From contig NZ_QJRC01000097.1 of the NCBI RefSeq assembly GCF_013393325.1, positions 1-64,000 on the forward strand: a stretch of DNA of 64,000 nucleotides. Reading direction: 5' to 3'. The position numbers were made by a program, and so were the translations under genes. Position 1 is the stretch's first letter, and every line of letters starts with the position of its first letter. The stretch is from Pseudomonas hunanensis (GTDB lineage Bacteria; Pseudomonadota; Gammaproteobacteria; Pseudomonadales; Pseudomonadaceae). The notes under the pieces were generated by a model. That model worked only from the letters and a program-made list of their open reading frames with translations, was not told where the DNA came from and made no database searches. Of this stretch, positions 7,275-16,041 are shown one piece after another.

Positions 7275-8756
7275 ATGCAAAGGCTCCAGACCGTGCTGTT
7301 GCAGTGCGCCGGGTGGCTGCTCTACATGAGCCTGCTCATGCTGATCGCCCTGGCCCTGCCAGCCGATATCTTCGACTCGCAATCGAAGCACTTCATCTTC
7401 CTGGTCGGCGCAGTCGGCATCTGGCGCTATTCCATGGGCGCCACCCATTTCATCCGCGGCATGATCTTCCTCTACGGCGTGTACCCGTACCTGCGCCGCA
7501 AGGTGCAGAAAATGGGCACTGCTGCCGACCCGTCGCACGTTTACCTGATGGTGACCAGCTTCCGCATCGAAGCGCTGACCACCGCCCAGGTGTACAGCTC
7601 GGTGATCCGCGAGGCGATCAACTGCGGCTTCCCCACCACCGTGGTCTGCTCACTGGTGGAAATGTCCGATGAGCTGCTGGTGAAAAGCCTGTGGGCCAAA
7701 TACAACCCACCAGCCCATGTGAAGCTGGACATCGTGCGCATCGCCGGCACCGGCAAGCGCGATGGCCTGGCCTACGGCTTCCGCGCCATCTCACGCATGC
7801 TGCCGGACGAGAACGCCGTGGTGGCGGTGATCGACGGGGACACCGTGCTGGCCGATGGCGTGGTACGCAAGACCGTACCGTGGTTCAAGCTGTTCCCCAA
7901 CGTCGGTGGCCTGACCACCAACGAATTCTGCGAGGTGCGCGGCGGCTACATCATGAGCGAGTGGCACAAGCTGCGCTTCGCCCAGCGCCACATCAACATG
8001 TGCTCGATGGCACTGAGCAAGCGCGTGCTGACCATGACCGGCCGCATGTCGATGTTCCGCGCCAGCGTGGTGACCAACCCCGAATTCATCGCCGATGTTG
8101 AAAGCGACTCGCTGATGCACTGGCGCCTGGGCCGCTTCAAGTTCCTCACCGGTGACGACAAGTCCAGCTGGTTCAGCCTGATGCGCCTGGGCTACGACAC
8201 GTTCTACGTGCCGGACGCGGCCATCAACACGGTCGAGCACCCGCCGGAAAAAAGCTTCTTCAAAGCCAGCCGCAAGCTGATGTACCGCTGGTACGGCAAC
8301 AACCTGCGGCAGAACTCCCGCGCACTGGGCCTGGGCCTGGGCCGCCTGGGGTTGTTCACCAGCATCGTGCTGTTCGACCAGCGCGTGTCGATGTGGACCA
8401 GCCTGCTGGGCCTGACCGTGGCGGTGATCGCCAGCCTCAAGTTCGGCCTGGCCTTCCTGCTGGTGTACCTGCTGTGGATCGGCATTACCCGCCTGATCCT
8501 CACCATCATGCTGCTGTGCTCCGGCCACAACGTAGGCCCGGCCTACCCGCTGATTCTCTATTACAACCAGATCATCGGCGCGCTGATGAAGATCTACGTG
8601 TTCTTCCGCCTCGACAAACAGTCGTGGACGCGTCAGCCCACCGCTCTCAAGCGTGACCTCGCCAGCTTTCAACAATGGTTCAACACCTGGTCCTCGCGGA
8701 CCATGACCTTCTCGGCTGCCAGCATCTTCGTTGCTGTGCTGTTCATGGTCGTGTGA
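7275..8756 (+). CDS. alg8: Alginate polymerase glycosyltransferase Alg8
   Basis: Alg8 is the inner-membrane family-2 glycosyltransferase that polymerises GDP-mannuronate. Two to three N-terminal membrane segments precede the catalytic domain with V-I-D-G-D-T (near residue 187), V-E-S-D-S and T-G-D-D, followed by M-Y-R-W-Y-G and a C-terminal hydrophobic block (about 360-440). Start M-Q-R-L at 7275 gives 493 residues, the family length, with GGA eight bases upstream; an in-frame ATG at 7266 is possible. It works with Alg44, which binds c-di-GMP to switch polymerisation on. Confidence 0.96.
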   Translation: MQRLQTVLLQCAGWLLYMSLLMLIALALPADIFDSQSKHFIFLVGAVGIWRYSMGATHFIRGMIFLYGVYPYLRRKVQKMGTAADPSHVYLMVTSFRIEALTTAQVYSSVIREAINCGFPTTVVCSLVEMSDELLVKSLWAKYNPPAHVKLDIVRIAGTGKRDGLAYGFRAISRMLPDENAVVAVIDGDTVLADGVVRKTVPWFKLFPNVGGLTTNEFCEVRGGYIMSEWHKLRFAQRHINMCSMALSKRVLTMTGRMSMFRASVVTNPEFIADVESDSLMHWRLGRFKFLTGDDKSSWFSLMRLGYDTFYVPDAAINTVEHPPEKSFFKASRKLMYRWYGNNLRQNSRALGLGLGRLGLFTSIVLFDQRVSMWTSLLGLTVAVIASLKFGLAFLLVYLLWIGITRLILTIMLLCSGHNVGPAYPLILYYNQIIGALMKIYVFFRLDKQSWTRQPTALKRDLASFQQWFNTWSSRTMTFSAASIFVAVLFMVV

Positions 8757-8793
8757 GCCCAACCCGGATCGGATCTAACAGGAACAAACCACC

Positions 8794-9960
8794 ATGAATA
8801 CCGCCGTGAACGTCAATGTCGTGCATGAGTCCGAAGCCCAGCGCCAACACGCCCGGGTACGCATTCCCGCCAAGCTGCGCTTCCTGGACGCCCAGCGCCA
8901 GACCCACGAAGTGAAGGTCGACGACCTTTCCGCCGGTGGCCTGAGCTTCCACACCAAGCAGCAGCTGACGGTAGGCGATGTACTGCGCGGGCGCCTGCAG
9001 TTCGTGGTCGACAACCTGGGCCTGTCGATCGACATCGAGTTCCAGGTGCGCTCGTACAACCCGGACAATGGCCGTACCGGCGCGCAGTTCCAGAACCTTG
9101 AACCACGCGACATCGCCACGCTGCGGCACATCATCACCAGCCACCTGTCCGGTGAGCTGATCAGCATCGGCGACGTGCTCAGCACCCTGCAGCGCGACAA
9201 CTTCACCAAGGCGCGCAAGCAGAAGGACGGTGGTTCGGGCCTGAGCGCCTTCGGCCGGCTCAAGGCCGTTACCGTCACCCTCGGCGTGTTCGTGGTCGGC
9301 GTTGCAGCTTTTGGCTTCGTCGCCAAGTCGCTGTACGGCATGTACTTCGTCAGCCATGCCGAAGCGGGTGTGGTCGCGGTACCGACCACCACCGTCACCA
9401 TGCCGCGCGACGGCACTGTGAGCAGCCTGGTCGAAAGTGGCGGGCAGATCGCCAAGGGCGCGCCACTGGCCAGCTTCACCACCAGCATGCTGGACATGCT
9501 CAAGGGCAACCTTGAAGACGCACAGCTGGAGCCGGCGAAGATCGAAGAACTGTTCGGCAAGCAGCTGTCCGGCACCCTCACCAGCCCCTGCGATTGCGTG
9601 GTCGCCCGCCAGTTGGTGGACGATGGCCAGTACGCAGCCAAAGGCCAGGCGATCTTCCAGCTGATCCCGCGCACCACCACGCCGATGGTCGAGGCCCGCT
9701 TCAGCTACCGCCAGTTCGACGAGGTCAAGCCGGGTACCCGGGTCAACTTCCAGGTCGCCGGCGAAGACGAAGTGCGCACCGGCCAGATCGTCAGCAGCAC
9801 CAGCCTCAACAGCGAAGACCTGTCCTCCGACATCCGCGTGCAGATCAAGCCTGACACTGGAATGCCCGCCGAACTGGCCGGCCGCCCGGCTTCGGTCAAC
9901 AGCGACCGTGGCCCGTCTATGAACTGGCTGATCGACAAAGCAGTGGCCCGTGGGCTGTAA
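8794..9960 (+). CDS. alg44: Alginate c-di-GMP receptor and co-polymerase Alg44
   Basis: Alg44 couples c-di-GMP to alginate polymerisation. The 388-residue protein has an N-terminal PilZ domain with Arg17-x3-Arg21 and Asp44-x-Ser-x-x-Gly49, exactly the numbering of the c-di-GMP-binding residues in P. aeruginosa Alg44. A single membrane segment at about 161-183 is followed by a periplasmic HlyD-like barrel/hairpin region that would reach the periplasmic alginate complex. AACAGGAAC precedes the ATG. algK follows after 12 bases. Confidence 0.97.
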   Translation: MNTAVNVNVVHESEAQRQHARVRIPAKLRFLDAQRQTHEVKVDDLSAGGLSFHTKQQLTVGDVLRGRLQFVVDNLGLSIDIEFQVRSYNPDNGRTGAQFQNLEPRDIATLRHIITSHLSGELISIGDVLSTLQRDNFTKARKQKDGGSGLSAFGRLKAVTVTLGVFVVGVAAFGFVAKSLYGMYFVSHAEAGVVAVPTTTVTMPRDGTVSSLVESGGQIAKGAPLASFTTSMLDMLKGNLEDAQLEPAKIEELFGKQLSGTLTSPCDCVVARQLVDDGQYAAKGQAIFQLIPRTTTPMVEARFSYRQFDEVKPGTRVNFQVAGEDEVRTGQIVSSTSLNSEDLSSDIRVQIKPDTGMPAELAGRPASVNSDRGPSMNWLIDKAVARGL

Positions 9961-9972
9961 GAGGAACTTGCG

Positions 9973-11523
9973 ATGACTAGCATGCCGCCGTTGCGAGGGC
10001 TTTGCCCTCGATCGCGACACAAGGCCGCTCCTACAGGGTCCGAGTCGTTCTCCCATCTGTCGCCTGGCACTCAACCTGTAGGAGCGGCCTTGCGTCGCGA
10101 TCGAGCGCGCAGCGCTCGCCCATTCGCATGGTGCACACTCGCCCTGGCCATTACCCTGGCCGGCTGTGCCGGCCTGCCTGACCAGCGCCTGGCCAACGAA
10201 GCCATGAAGCGCGGCGACACGGCTTTGGCCGAGCGCAACTACAAGGCCCTGGCCGACCTGGGCTACAGCGAAGCACAAGTAGGCCTGGCAGACATCAAGG
10301 TGGCCACCCGCGACCCATCGCAAATCAAGGAAGCCGAGGCCACCTACCGCGCAGCGGCGGCCACTTCGCCCCGTGCCCAGGCGCGCCTTGGCCGCCTGCT
10401 GGTGGCCAAGCCCGACAGCACCCAGGCCGAACGCGAAGAAGCCGAAACCCTGCTCAAGCAGGCTGCGAAGCAGGGCGAAAGCAATACCCTGATTCCGCTG
10501 GCAATGCTCTACCTCAGCTACCCGCAGAGCTTCCCCAAGGTCAATGCGCAGCAGCAGATCGACCAATGGCGCGCCGCCGGTAACCCGGAAGCGGGCCTGG
10601 CCCAAGTGCTGCTGTACCGCACCCAGGGCACCTACGACCAGCACCTGGGCGACGTGGAGAAAATCTGCAAGGCCGCCCTGAACAGCACCGACATCTGCTA
10701 CGTCGAACTGGCCACCGTGTACCAGAAGCGTGGCCAGGCCGACCAGCAAGCCGCCCTGCTCGCCCAGTTGAAGTCCGCCTACGCCCGTGGCGCGGTGCCG
10801 GCCACTCGAGTCGACAGCGTTGCCCGGGTGCTGGCCGACCGCAGCCTTGGCCAGACCGACGAGAAAACCGCCAAGGACCTGCTTGAGCAGGTGGCCCCCG
10901 CCAACCCGGCATCCTGGGTCAGCCTGGCGCAACTGCTGTACGACTTCCCCGAACTGGGCGATACCGACCAGCTAATGGCTTACATCGACAAGGGCCGCGA
11001 GGCCGAACAACCACGCGCCGAACTGTTGCTGGGCCGCCTGTACTACGAAGGCAAAACCCTGCCAGCCGACGCGAAAAAAGCCGAGCAGCACCTGCAAGCC
11101 GCCGCCGACGCTGGCGAAATCAGCGCCCATTACTACCTGGGCCAGCTGTACCGCCGTGGCTACCTGGGCAATGTCGAGCCGCAGAAGGCCGTCGATCACC
11201 TGCTGGCCGCCGCCCGTGGCGGGCAGAACAGCGCCGACTATGCCCTGGCCCAGCTGTTCAGCGAAGGCCACGGCATCCGCCCGCAACCGGGCAACGCCTG
11301 GGTGTTCGCCCAGCTGTCGCAGGCCAACCCGACGCCGCAATCGAGCGAACTGCTGCAGCAACTCGACCAGCAACTCACGCCTGACCAGCGCAGCCAGGCC
11401 CAGCAACTGTTGGGCCAGGAAAAGCGCGCACGCGGCAGCATGGCGCAGGGCGCGAACAGCACCCTGGCCCTCGAAGCCCTGCAAGACGACGAAAAAGAAG
11501 TAGACGGTGAGGACTCGCTATGA
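9973..11523 (+). CDS. algK: Alginate export lipoprotein AlgK carrying a REP pair in its signal region
   Basis: AlgK is the TPR/Sel1-repeat outer-membrane lipoprotein that helps localise the AlgE porin and links it to the periplasmic complex. The mature part starts at a lipobox T-L-A-G-C (Cys65) and matches AlgK in length, with Sel1-like repeats through the protein. The 64 residues before the cysteine are far too long for a lipoprotein signal because a REP inverted pair (about 9992-10123) lies in frame between the original start (GAGGAAC then ATG at 9973) and the hydrophobic core. The REP offers an alternative: TTG at 10090, five bases after AGGAG, giving a normal 25-residue signal (M-R-R-D-R-A-R-S-A-R...). 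Which start works is not decided by sequence. The stop overlaps algE by ATGA. Confidence 0.92.
   Translation: MTSMPPLRGLCPRSRHKAAPTGSESFSHLSPGTQPVGAALRRDRARSARPFAWCTLALAITLAGCAGLPDQRLANEAMKRGDTALAERNYKALADLGYSEAQVGLADIKVATRDPSQIKEAEATYRAAAATSPRAQARLGRLLVAKPDSTQAEREEAETLLKQAAKQGESNTLIPLAMLYLSYPQSFPKVNAQQQIDQWRAAGNPEAGLAQVLLYRTQGTYDQHLGDVEKICKAALNSTDICYVELATVYQKRGQADQQAALLAQLKSAYARGAVPATRVDSVARVLADRSLGQTDEKTAKDLLEQVAPANPASWVSLAQLLYDFPELGDTDQLMAYIDKGREAEQPRAELLLGRLYYEGKTLPADAKKAEQHLQAAADAGEISAHYYLGQLYRRGYLGNVEPQKAVDHLLAAARGGQNSADYALAQLFSEGHGIRPQPGNAWVFAQLSQANPTPQSSELLQQLDQQLTPDQRSQAQQLLGQEKRARGSMAQGANSTLALEALQDDEKEVDGEDSL
9992..10123. repeat. REP inverted pair inside the algK coding region
   Basis: Left arm (10009-10037) reads CGATCGCGACACAAGGCCGC then TCCTACAGG; the right arm (10075-10103) is its reverse complement with one mismatch. 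Outer hairpins GAGGGC-TTT-GCCCTC and a GAGCGC/GCGCTC pair flank them. This is the same repeat as the intergenic ones at 21-69 and 23490-23591, but here it is translated. Confidence 0.85.
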
Positions 11524-12998
11524 CGCTCAATCCCTTCGTGAAAGCCGGCATCGGCCTGAGCTTCGCCCTGCTGTGGTCCTGCCCGACCCTGGCGGAAATG
11601 ACCGCTGAAAAGAATTTTGGCCTGGACGTGAAAATCACCGGCCAGTCGGAAGACGACCGCGACCTGGGCACCCGCCCTGGCGGAGACGTCAACGGCCTGG
11701 GCCTGGACCTGCGCCCTTGGGTGTACGGCGAGCGCGGTAACTGGAGTGCCTATGCCATGGGCCAGGCCGTCGCCGCCACCGACACCATCGAAACCGACAC
11801 CCTGCGCCAGAACGACGACGGCACCAGCACCGAAACCGGCGACGATAGCCGCCAGCCGGACAAAAGCTACCTGGCCATGCGCGAGTTCTGGGTCGGCTAC
11901 AGCGGCCTCACCGCCTACCCCGGCGAGCAACTGCGCTTCGGCCGCCAGCGCCTGCGCAGCGACGATGGCATGTGGCGCGACACCAACATCGAAGCATTGA
12001 ACTGGACCTTCGACACCACCCTGCTCAAGGCCGACCTGGGCGTGGCCCAGCGCTTCAGCGAGTACCGCACTGACCTCACCGAACTGGCCCCGGAAGACAA
12101 GGACCGCACCCACATCTACGGCAACGTCGCCACGCAGTGGACGCCTGGCCATTGGGTTGGCGTGCGGGCACACCATACGCACGACAGCGGCAGCCTGAAA
12201 AACCCCGGCGAAACCGTCGACGCGCTGGACAAGACCCGCACTGGCGACTTGACCTGGCTGGGCCTGGAAGCCAACAGCGACGCCTACAACTGGCGCAACG
12301 ACCACACCGTCAACTACTGGGGTAGCGTCACCTGGCTGACCGGTGACCGCGACACCCTCAGCAGCCAGGCCGTCGGCAACGATCAGGTTGCCACCGGCAA
12401 GCAGAGCGGCGACGTCAATGCCTGGGCCACCGACCTTGGCATTCGCCTGCGCCTGGACCCGCAATGGCAGGTCGGTGCGGCCTACGCCCGTGGCAGCGGC
12501 GGTGGTGGCGACGACGGCTCGAACAACTTCGAGCAGACCGGCCTTGAGAGCAACCGCTCCAACTTCACCGGCACCCGCTCGCGCGTGCACCGCTTCGGCG
12601 AAGCTTTCCGTGGCGAGCTGGGCAACTTGCAGGCAGCCACCCTGTTCGCCTCCTGGCAGCTGCGCGACGACTACGACGCTAGCCTGATCTACCACAAATT
12701 CTGGCGGGTCGACGGTAACCAGAACATCGGCTCCAGCGGCATCAACGCGGTGGTCAACGACAACGGCGTGAACCGCCCGTTGGTCGACGGCGAAAAAGAC
12801 CTTGGCCAGGAAATGGACGTGGTCGTGACCAAGTACTTCAAGCAAGGCCTACTGCCGGCATCGATGAGCCAGGCCATCGACGAGCCGTCCGCTCTGGTGC
12901 GCCTGCGTGCCGGTGTATTCAAGCCGGGCGATGCCTACGGCAAGGAAGCGGACTCGTACATGCACCGCGCCTTCGTCGATGTGATCTGGCGCTTCTGA
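11520..12998 (+). CDS. algE: Alginate outer-membrane porin AlgE
   Basis: AlgE is the beta-barrel channel that exports alginate across the outer membrane. The 492-residue precursor has a signal peptide ending near residue 25 (F-A-L-L-W-S-C-P-T-L-A) and alternating amphipathic strands rich in aromatic girdle residues, ending with the outer-membrane C-terminal signature V-I-W-R-F. The length fits the 18-stranded P. aeruginosa AlgE. It overlaps algK by four bases, and algG follows after 22 bases. Confidence 0.97.
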   Translation: MTLNPFVKAGIGLSFALLWSCPTLAEMTAEKNFGLDVKITGQSEDDRDLGTRPGGDVNGLGLDLRPWVYGERGNWSAYAMGQAVAATDTIETDTLRQNDDGTSTETGDDSRQPDKSYLAMREFWVGYSGLTAYPGEQLRFGRQRLRSDDGMWRDTNIEALNWTFDTTLLKADLGVAQRFSEYRTDLTELAPEDKDRTHIYGNVATQWTPGHWVGVRAHHTHDSGSLKNPGETVDALDKTRTGDLTWLGLEANSDAYNWRNDHTVNYWGSVTWLTGDRDTLSSQAVGNDQVATGKQSGDVNAWATDLGIRLRLDPQWQVGAAYARGSGGGGDDGSNNFEQTGLESNRSNFTGTRSRVHRFGEAFRGELGNLQAATLFASWQLRDDYDASLIYHKFWRVDGNQNIGSSGINAVVNDNGVNRPLVDGEKDLGQEMDVVVTKYFKQGLLPASMSQAIDEPSALVRLRAGVFKPGDAYGKEADSYMHRAFVDVIWRF

Positions 12999-13020
12999 GG
13001 CCGGTAGGGGACTGACCGTT

Positions 13021-14580
13021 ATGAACCTTCACCCGCACTTACGTCACAGCCTGTTGGCCAGCGCCTTGCTGCTGGCCAGCGGCCTGGCCGCTGCCGCAGA
13101 ACCCCAGGTGATCGCCAAGGAGCTGCAGCAGGCCAAGACCTACACAGTGGCCAGCGCACCGATCGAACCGCTGCAGATGGACCCGCCAAAGCTGCCCGAC
13201 TTGACCGGTTTCACCGCCGAGGCGGTGCAGAAGAAGATCGACCGTAGCCACAAAGGCAAGGTCAGCCTGCGCCGCATGTTCCAGGAGGACACCCTCAAGG
13301 AGTTCGTCGGCGGCGACAACAAGGCAGCCGAGTGGGTGCAGCGCCAGCACGGCATTCCGCAGGCGATCTTCGTCGATGACGGCCATGTCGACCTGGTCGA
13401 GCTGAGCAAGAAGGTGCCCAAACAGTACCTCAGCGAAGTCGAGCCCGGTGTGTACCTGGCGCGCCTGCCGATCGTGGTCGGGCAAAAGGGCATCCTCGAG
13501 ATCGACGGCAAGGTCAAGCAGCTGCGCCTGTCCCAGGAGGGCGGTTCGTTCCTGGTCAACGACGGCAAGCTGTTCGTCACCGACACCCAGGTGACCGGCT
13601 GGCGGGAAAAGGACAATGGCCCGGCCACCTTCCGCTCGCCCAAGGAATTCCGCCCGTTCCTGCTGTCGTGGGGCGGCACCGAGACCTACATCATCAACAC
13701 CAGGATGGCCAGCTTCGGCTACGCCAAGTCCAAGTCGTATGGCGTGAGCATTTCGCAGTACACGCCGAACATGGCCAAGCGCATGGGCCGCCCGGAACCC
13801 ACCGGCTGGATCATCGGCTCGGAATTCAGCGACATGTGGTACGGCTTCTATTGCTACGAAACCCAGGATTTCGTGGTCAAGGACAGCACCTACCGCGACA
13901 ACATCGTCTACGGCATCGACCCGCACGACCGCTCGCACCGCCTGATCATCGCCGGCAACACGGTGTACGGCACCAAGAAGAAGCACGGCATCATCGTTTC
14001 GCGTGAGGTCAACGACAGCTGGATCATCAACAACAAGAGCTACGACAACAAGCTCTCGGGCGTAGTGATCGACCGTAACAGCGTCAACAACTTGGTGGCC
14101 TACAACGAGATTTACCGCAACCACACCGACGGCATCACCCTGTACGAAAGTGGCGACAACCTGATCTGGGGCAACAAGCTGATCAACAACCGCCGCCACG
14201 GCATCCGCGTGCGCAACAGCGTGAACATTCGTCTGTACGAAAACGTCGCCATGGCCAACGGCCTGGTCGGCGTGTACGGCCACATCAAGGACCTGTCCGA
14301 CACCGACCGCGATATTGCCCTCGACCCGTTCGACACCAAGGTGTCGCTGATCGTGGTGGGTGGCGAGCTGGCGGCCAATGGCTCCGGCCCGCTGTCGATC
14401 GACTCGCCGCTGTCGGTCGAACTGTACAAGGTGTCCATGCTCGCCCCACGCAAGGCCAGCGGCATCAGCCTCAATGGCGTGCTGGGCGAGCGCCAGGACG
14501 AAATCCTCGACCTGCTGGTACGCCAGCAGAAGGCTGTGCTGATCGACCCGGTCGAACGCCAGACCGAAATGATCGATTAA
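13021..14580 (+). CDS. algG: Mannuronan C-5-epimerase AlgG
   Basis: AlgG converts mannuronate residues to guluronate within the polymer in the periplasm, and is also part of the export scaffold. The 519-residue precursor has a signal peptide (L-L-A-S-G-L-A-A-A-A near 20-27) and a right-handed beta-helix region of parallel repeats (about 230-430). The catalytic D-P-H-D motif is at 300-303, followed by R-S-H. It sits between algE and algX with short gaps (22 and 13 bases), consistent with co-translation. Confidence 0.97.
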   Translation: MNLHPHLRHSLLASALLLASGLAAAAEPQVIAKELQQAKTYTVASAPIEPLQMDPPKLPDLTGFTAEAVQKKIDRSHKGKVSLRRMFQEDTLKEFVGGDNKAAEWVQRQHGIPQAIFVDDGHVDLVELSKKVPKQYLSEVEPGVYLARLPIVVGQKGILEIDGKVKQLRLSQEGGSFLVNDGKLFVTDTQVTGWREKDNGPATFRSPKEFRPFLLSWGGTETYIINTRMASFGYAKSKSYGVSISQYTPNMAKRMGRPEPTGWIIGSEFSDMWYGFYCYETQDFVVKDSTYRDNIVYGIDPHDRSHRLIIAGNTVYGTKKKHGIIVSREVNDSWIINNKSYDNKLSGVVIDRNSVNNLVAYNEIYRNHTDGITLYESGDNLIWGNKLINNRRHGIRVRNSVNIRLYENVAMANGLVGVYGHIKDLSDTDRDIALDPFDTKVSLIVVGGELAANGSGPLSIDSPLSVELYKVSMLAPRKASGISLNGVLGERQDEILDLLVRQQKAVLIDPVERQTEMID

Positions 14581-14593
14581 GGAAGCCCAGACC

Positions 14594-16033
14594 ATGACTC
14601 CACACCTGATGAAACTGCTGGGCCTGTCCGCCGCCCTTCTGGCGATCAGCCAGGGCGTGCGCGCCGAAGACGTCAAGGCCCCGACCTTCAGCGCCGAGCC
14701 CTGCTGCCAGCTGTGCCCCGAAGCGCACGATGCCAGCCGCTACACCACCCGCTACCAGCAGAACTTCACCACGCTGGTGCAGGCCAAGGGTGACTGGCTG
14801 TTCCGTACCCGCGAAGACCTGCGCACCGAGTTCACCACCACCCCGGCCGGCTACAAGCGCCTGCAACAAGTGCACGACGCGTTCAAGAAGCGTGGCGTGG
14901 AACTGGTGGTGGTGTACCAGCCGACCCGTGGCCTGGTGAACCGCAACATGCTCAACCCGGCCGAGAAAGCCGCCTTCGACTACCCAAAGGCCCTGGGCAA
15001 CTACCAGGCCATGCTCAAGCGCTTCGCCAGCATGGGCTACAACGTGCCCGACCTGTCGCCGCTGACCAACGAGCAACTGGCCGCCGCCGACCAGGGCAAG
15101 GACTTCTACTTCCGTGGCGACCAGCACTGGACGCCCTATGGCGCCGAGCGCGCGGCAAAAATCGTGGCCGACACCGTGCACAAGATGCCGGCCTTCGAAG
15201 GCATACCGCGCAAGGAATTCGAGACCAAGAAGTCCGGGCGCATGGGCAAGACCGGCACCCTGCATAACGTAGCCGGCCAGCTGTGCGGCACCAGCTACGC
15301 GGTGCAGTACATGGACCAGTTCGCCACCGAGCCGAAAGGTTCGAGCGGCGGCGACGACCTGTTCGGTGACGGCGGCAACGCGCAGATCACCCTGGTCGGC
15401 ACCAGCCACAGTGGCAAGAACTACAACTTCTCGGGCTTCCTCGAGCAATACATCGGCGCCGACGTGCTCAACGTCGCCTTCCCTGGCGGTGGCCTGGAGG
15501 GCTCGATGATCCAGTACCTGGGCAGCGAGGAATTCCAGAAGCACCCGCCGAAGATCCTGGTGTGGGAGTTCTCCCCGCTGTACCGCCTGGACCAGGAAAC
15601 CATCTGGCGGCAAATCCTTGGCCTGCTCGATGACGGCTGCGACGACCGCCCTGCCCTGATGAGCGCCAGCACCACCCTCAAGCCCGGCAAGAACGAGCTG
15701 ATGGTCAACGGCAAGGGCGGCGTGATCAAAGACTTGATCAACCGCAACCTGCAGATGGACGTGAAGTTCGAAGACCCGTCGGTGAAGGTGTTGCAAGCCA
15801 CCCTCTGGTACCTCAACGGCCGCCACGAGGACATCAAGCTGGAAAAACCGGAAACCTCCGACACCGACGGCCGCTTCGTCTTCCAAATGCGTGAAGACGA
15901 AGACTGGGCCAGCCAGGGCCTGCTGGCGTTCGAGGTACAGGGGCCGGAAAGCGGCACCCAGAAGGTCGAGGCCAAGCTCTGCAAACGCAACAACTTCGCC
16001 GTGCCTGCGCAGACCGCGCAGGCCGGCCAGTGA
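14594..16033 (+). CDS. algX: Alginate O-acetyltransferase AlgX
   Basis: AlgX is the terminal periplasmic acetyltransferase that acetylates mannuronate. The 479-residue precursor has a signal peptide ending about residue 24. It has an SGNH-like catalytic domain with Asp176-Gln-His178 (F-R-G-D-Q-H-W) and Ser271 (V-G-T-S-H-S-G); these are the equivalents of Asp174, His176 and Ser269 in P. aeruginosa. A C-terminal carbohydrate-binding module (about 350-470) follows. It overlaps the GTG codon that could also start algL. Confidence 0.96.
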   Translation: MTPHLMKLLGLSAALLAISQGVRAEDVKAPTFSAEPCCQLCPEAHDASRYTTRYQQNFTTLVQAKGDWLFRTREDLRTEFTTTPAGYKRLQQVHDAFKKRGVELVVVYQPTRGLVNRNMLNPAEKAAFDYPKALGNYQAMLKRFASMGYNVPDLSPLTNEQLAAADQGKDFYFRGDQHWTPYGAERAAKIVADTVHKMPAFEGIPRKEFETKKSGRMGKTGTLHNVAGQLCGTSYAVQYMDQFATEPKGSSGGDDLFGDGGNAQITLVGTSHSGKNYNFSGFLEQYIGADVLNVAFPGGGLEGSMIQYLGSEEFQKHPPKILVWEFSPLYRLDQETIWRQILGLLDDGCDDRPALMSASTTLKPGKNELMVNGKGGVIKDLINRNLQMDVKFEDPSVKVLQATLWYLNGRHEDIKLEKPETSDTDGRFVFQMREDEDWASQGLLAFEVQGPESGTQKVEAKLCKRNNFAVPAQTAQAGQ

Positions 16034-16041
16034 GGCGATCC

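Noticed and set aside
5820..7538. 572-codon minus-strand open frame opposite algD
   Set aside because: It covers the exact complement of algD and its start region, with no motifs; rejected as a shadow.
9992..10123. Repeats with TGTAGGAGCGG cores as a CRISPR array or mobile element
   Set aside because: Copies are scattered singly or as inverted pairs with no regular spacers, no cas genes and no transposase in the window; they are REP elements.
8743..10932. 729-codon minus-strand open frame opposite alg44 and algK
   Set aside because: Composition is that of an antisense shadow and it crosses gene boundaries and a REP pair; no domain is recognisable.
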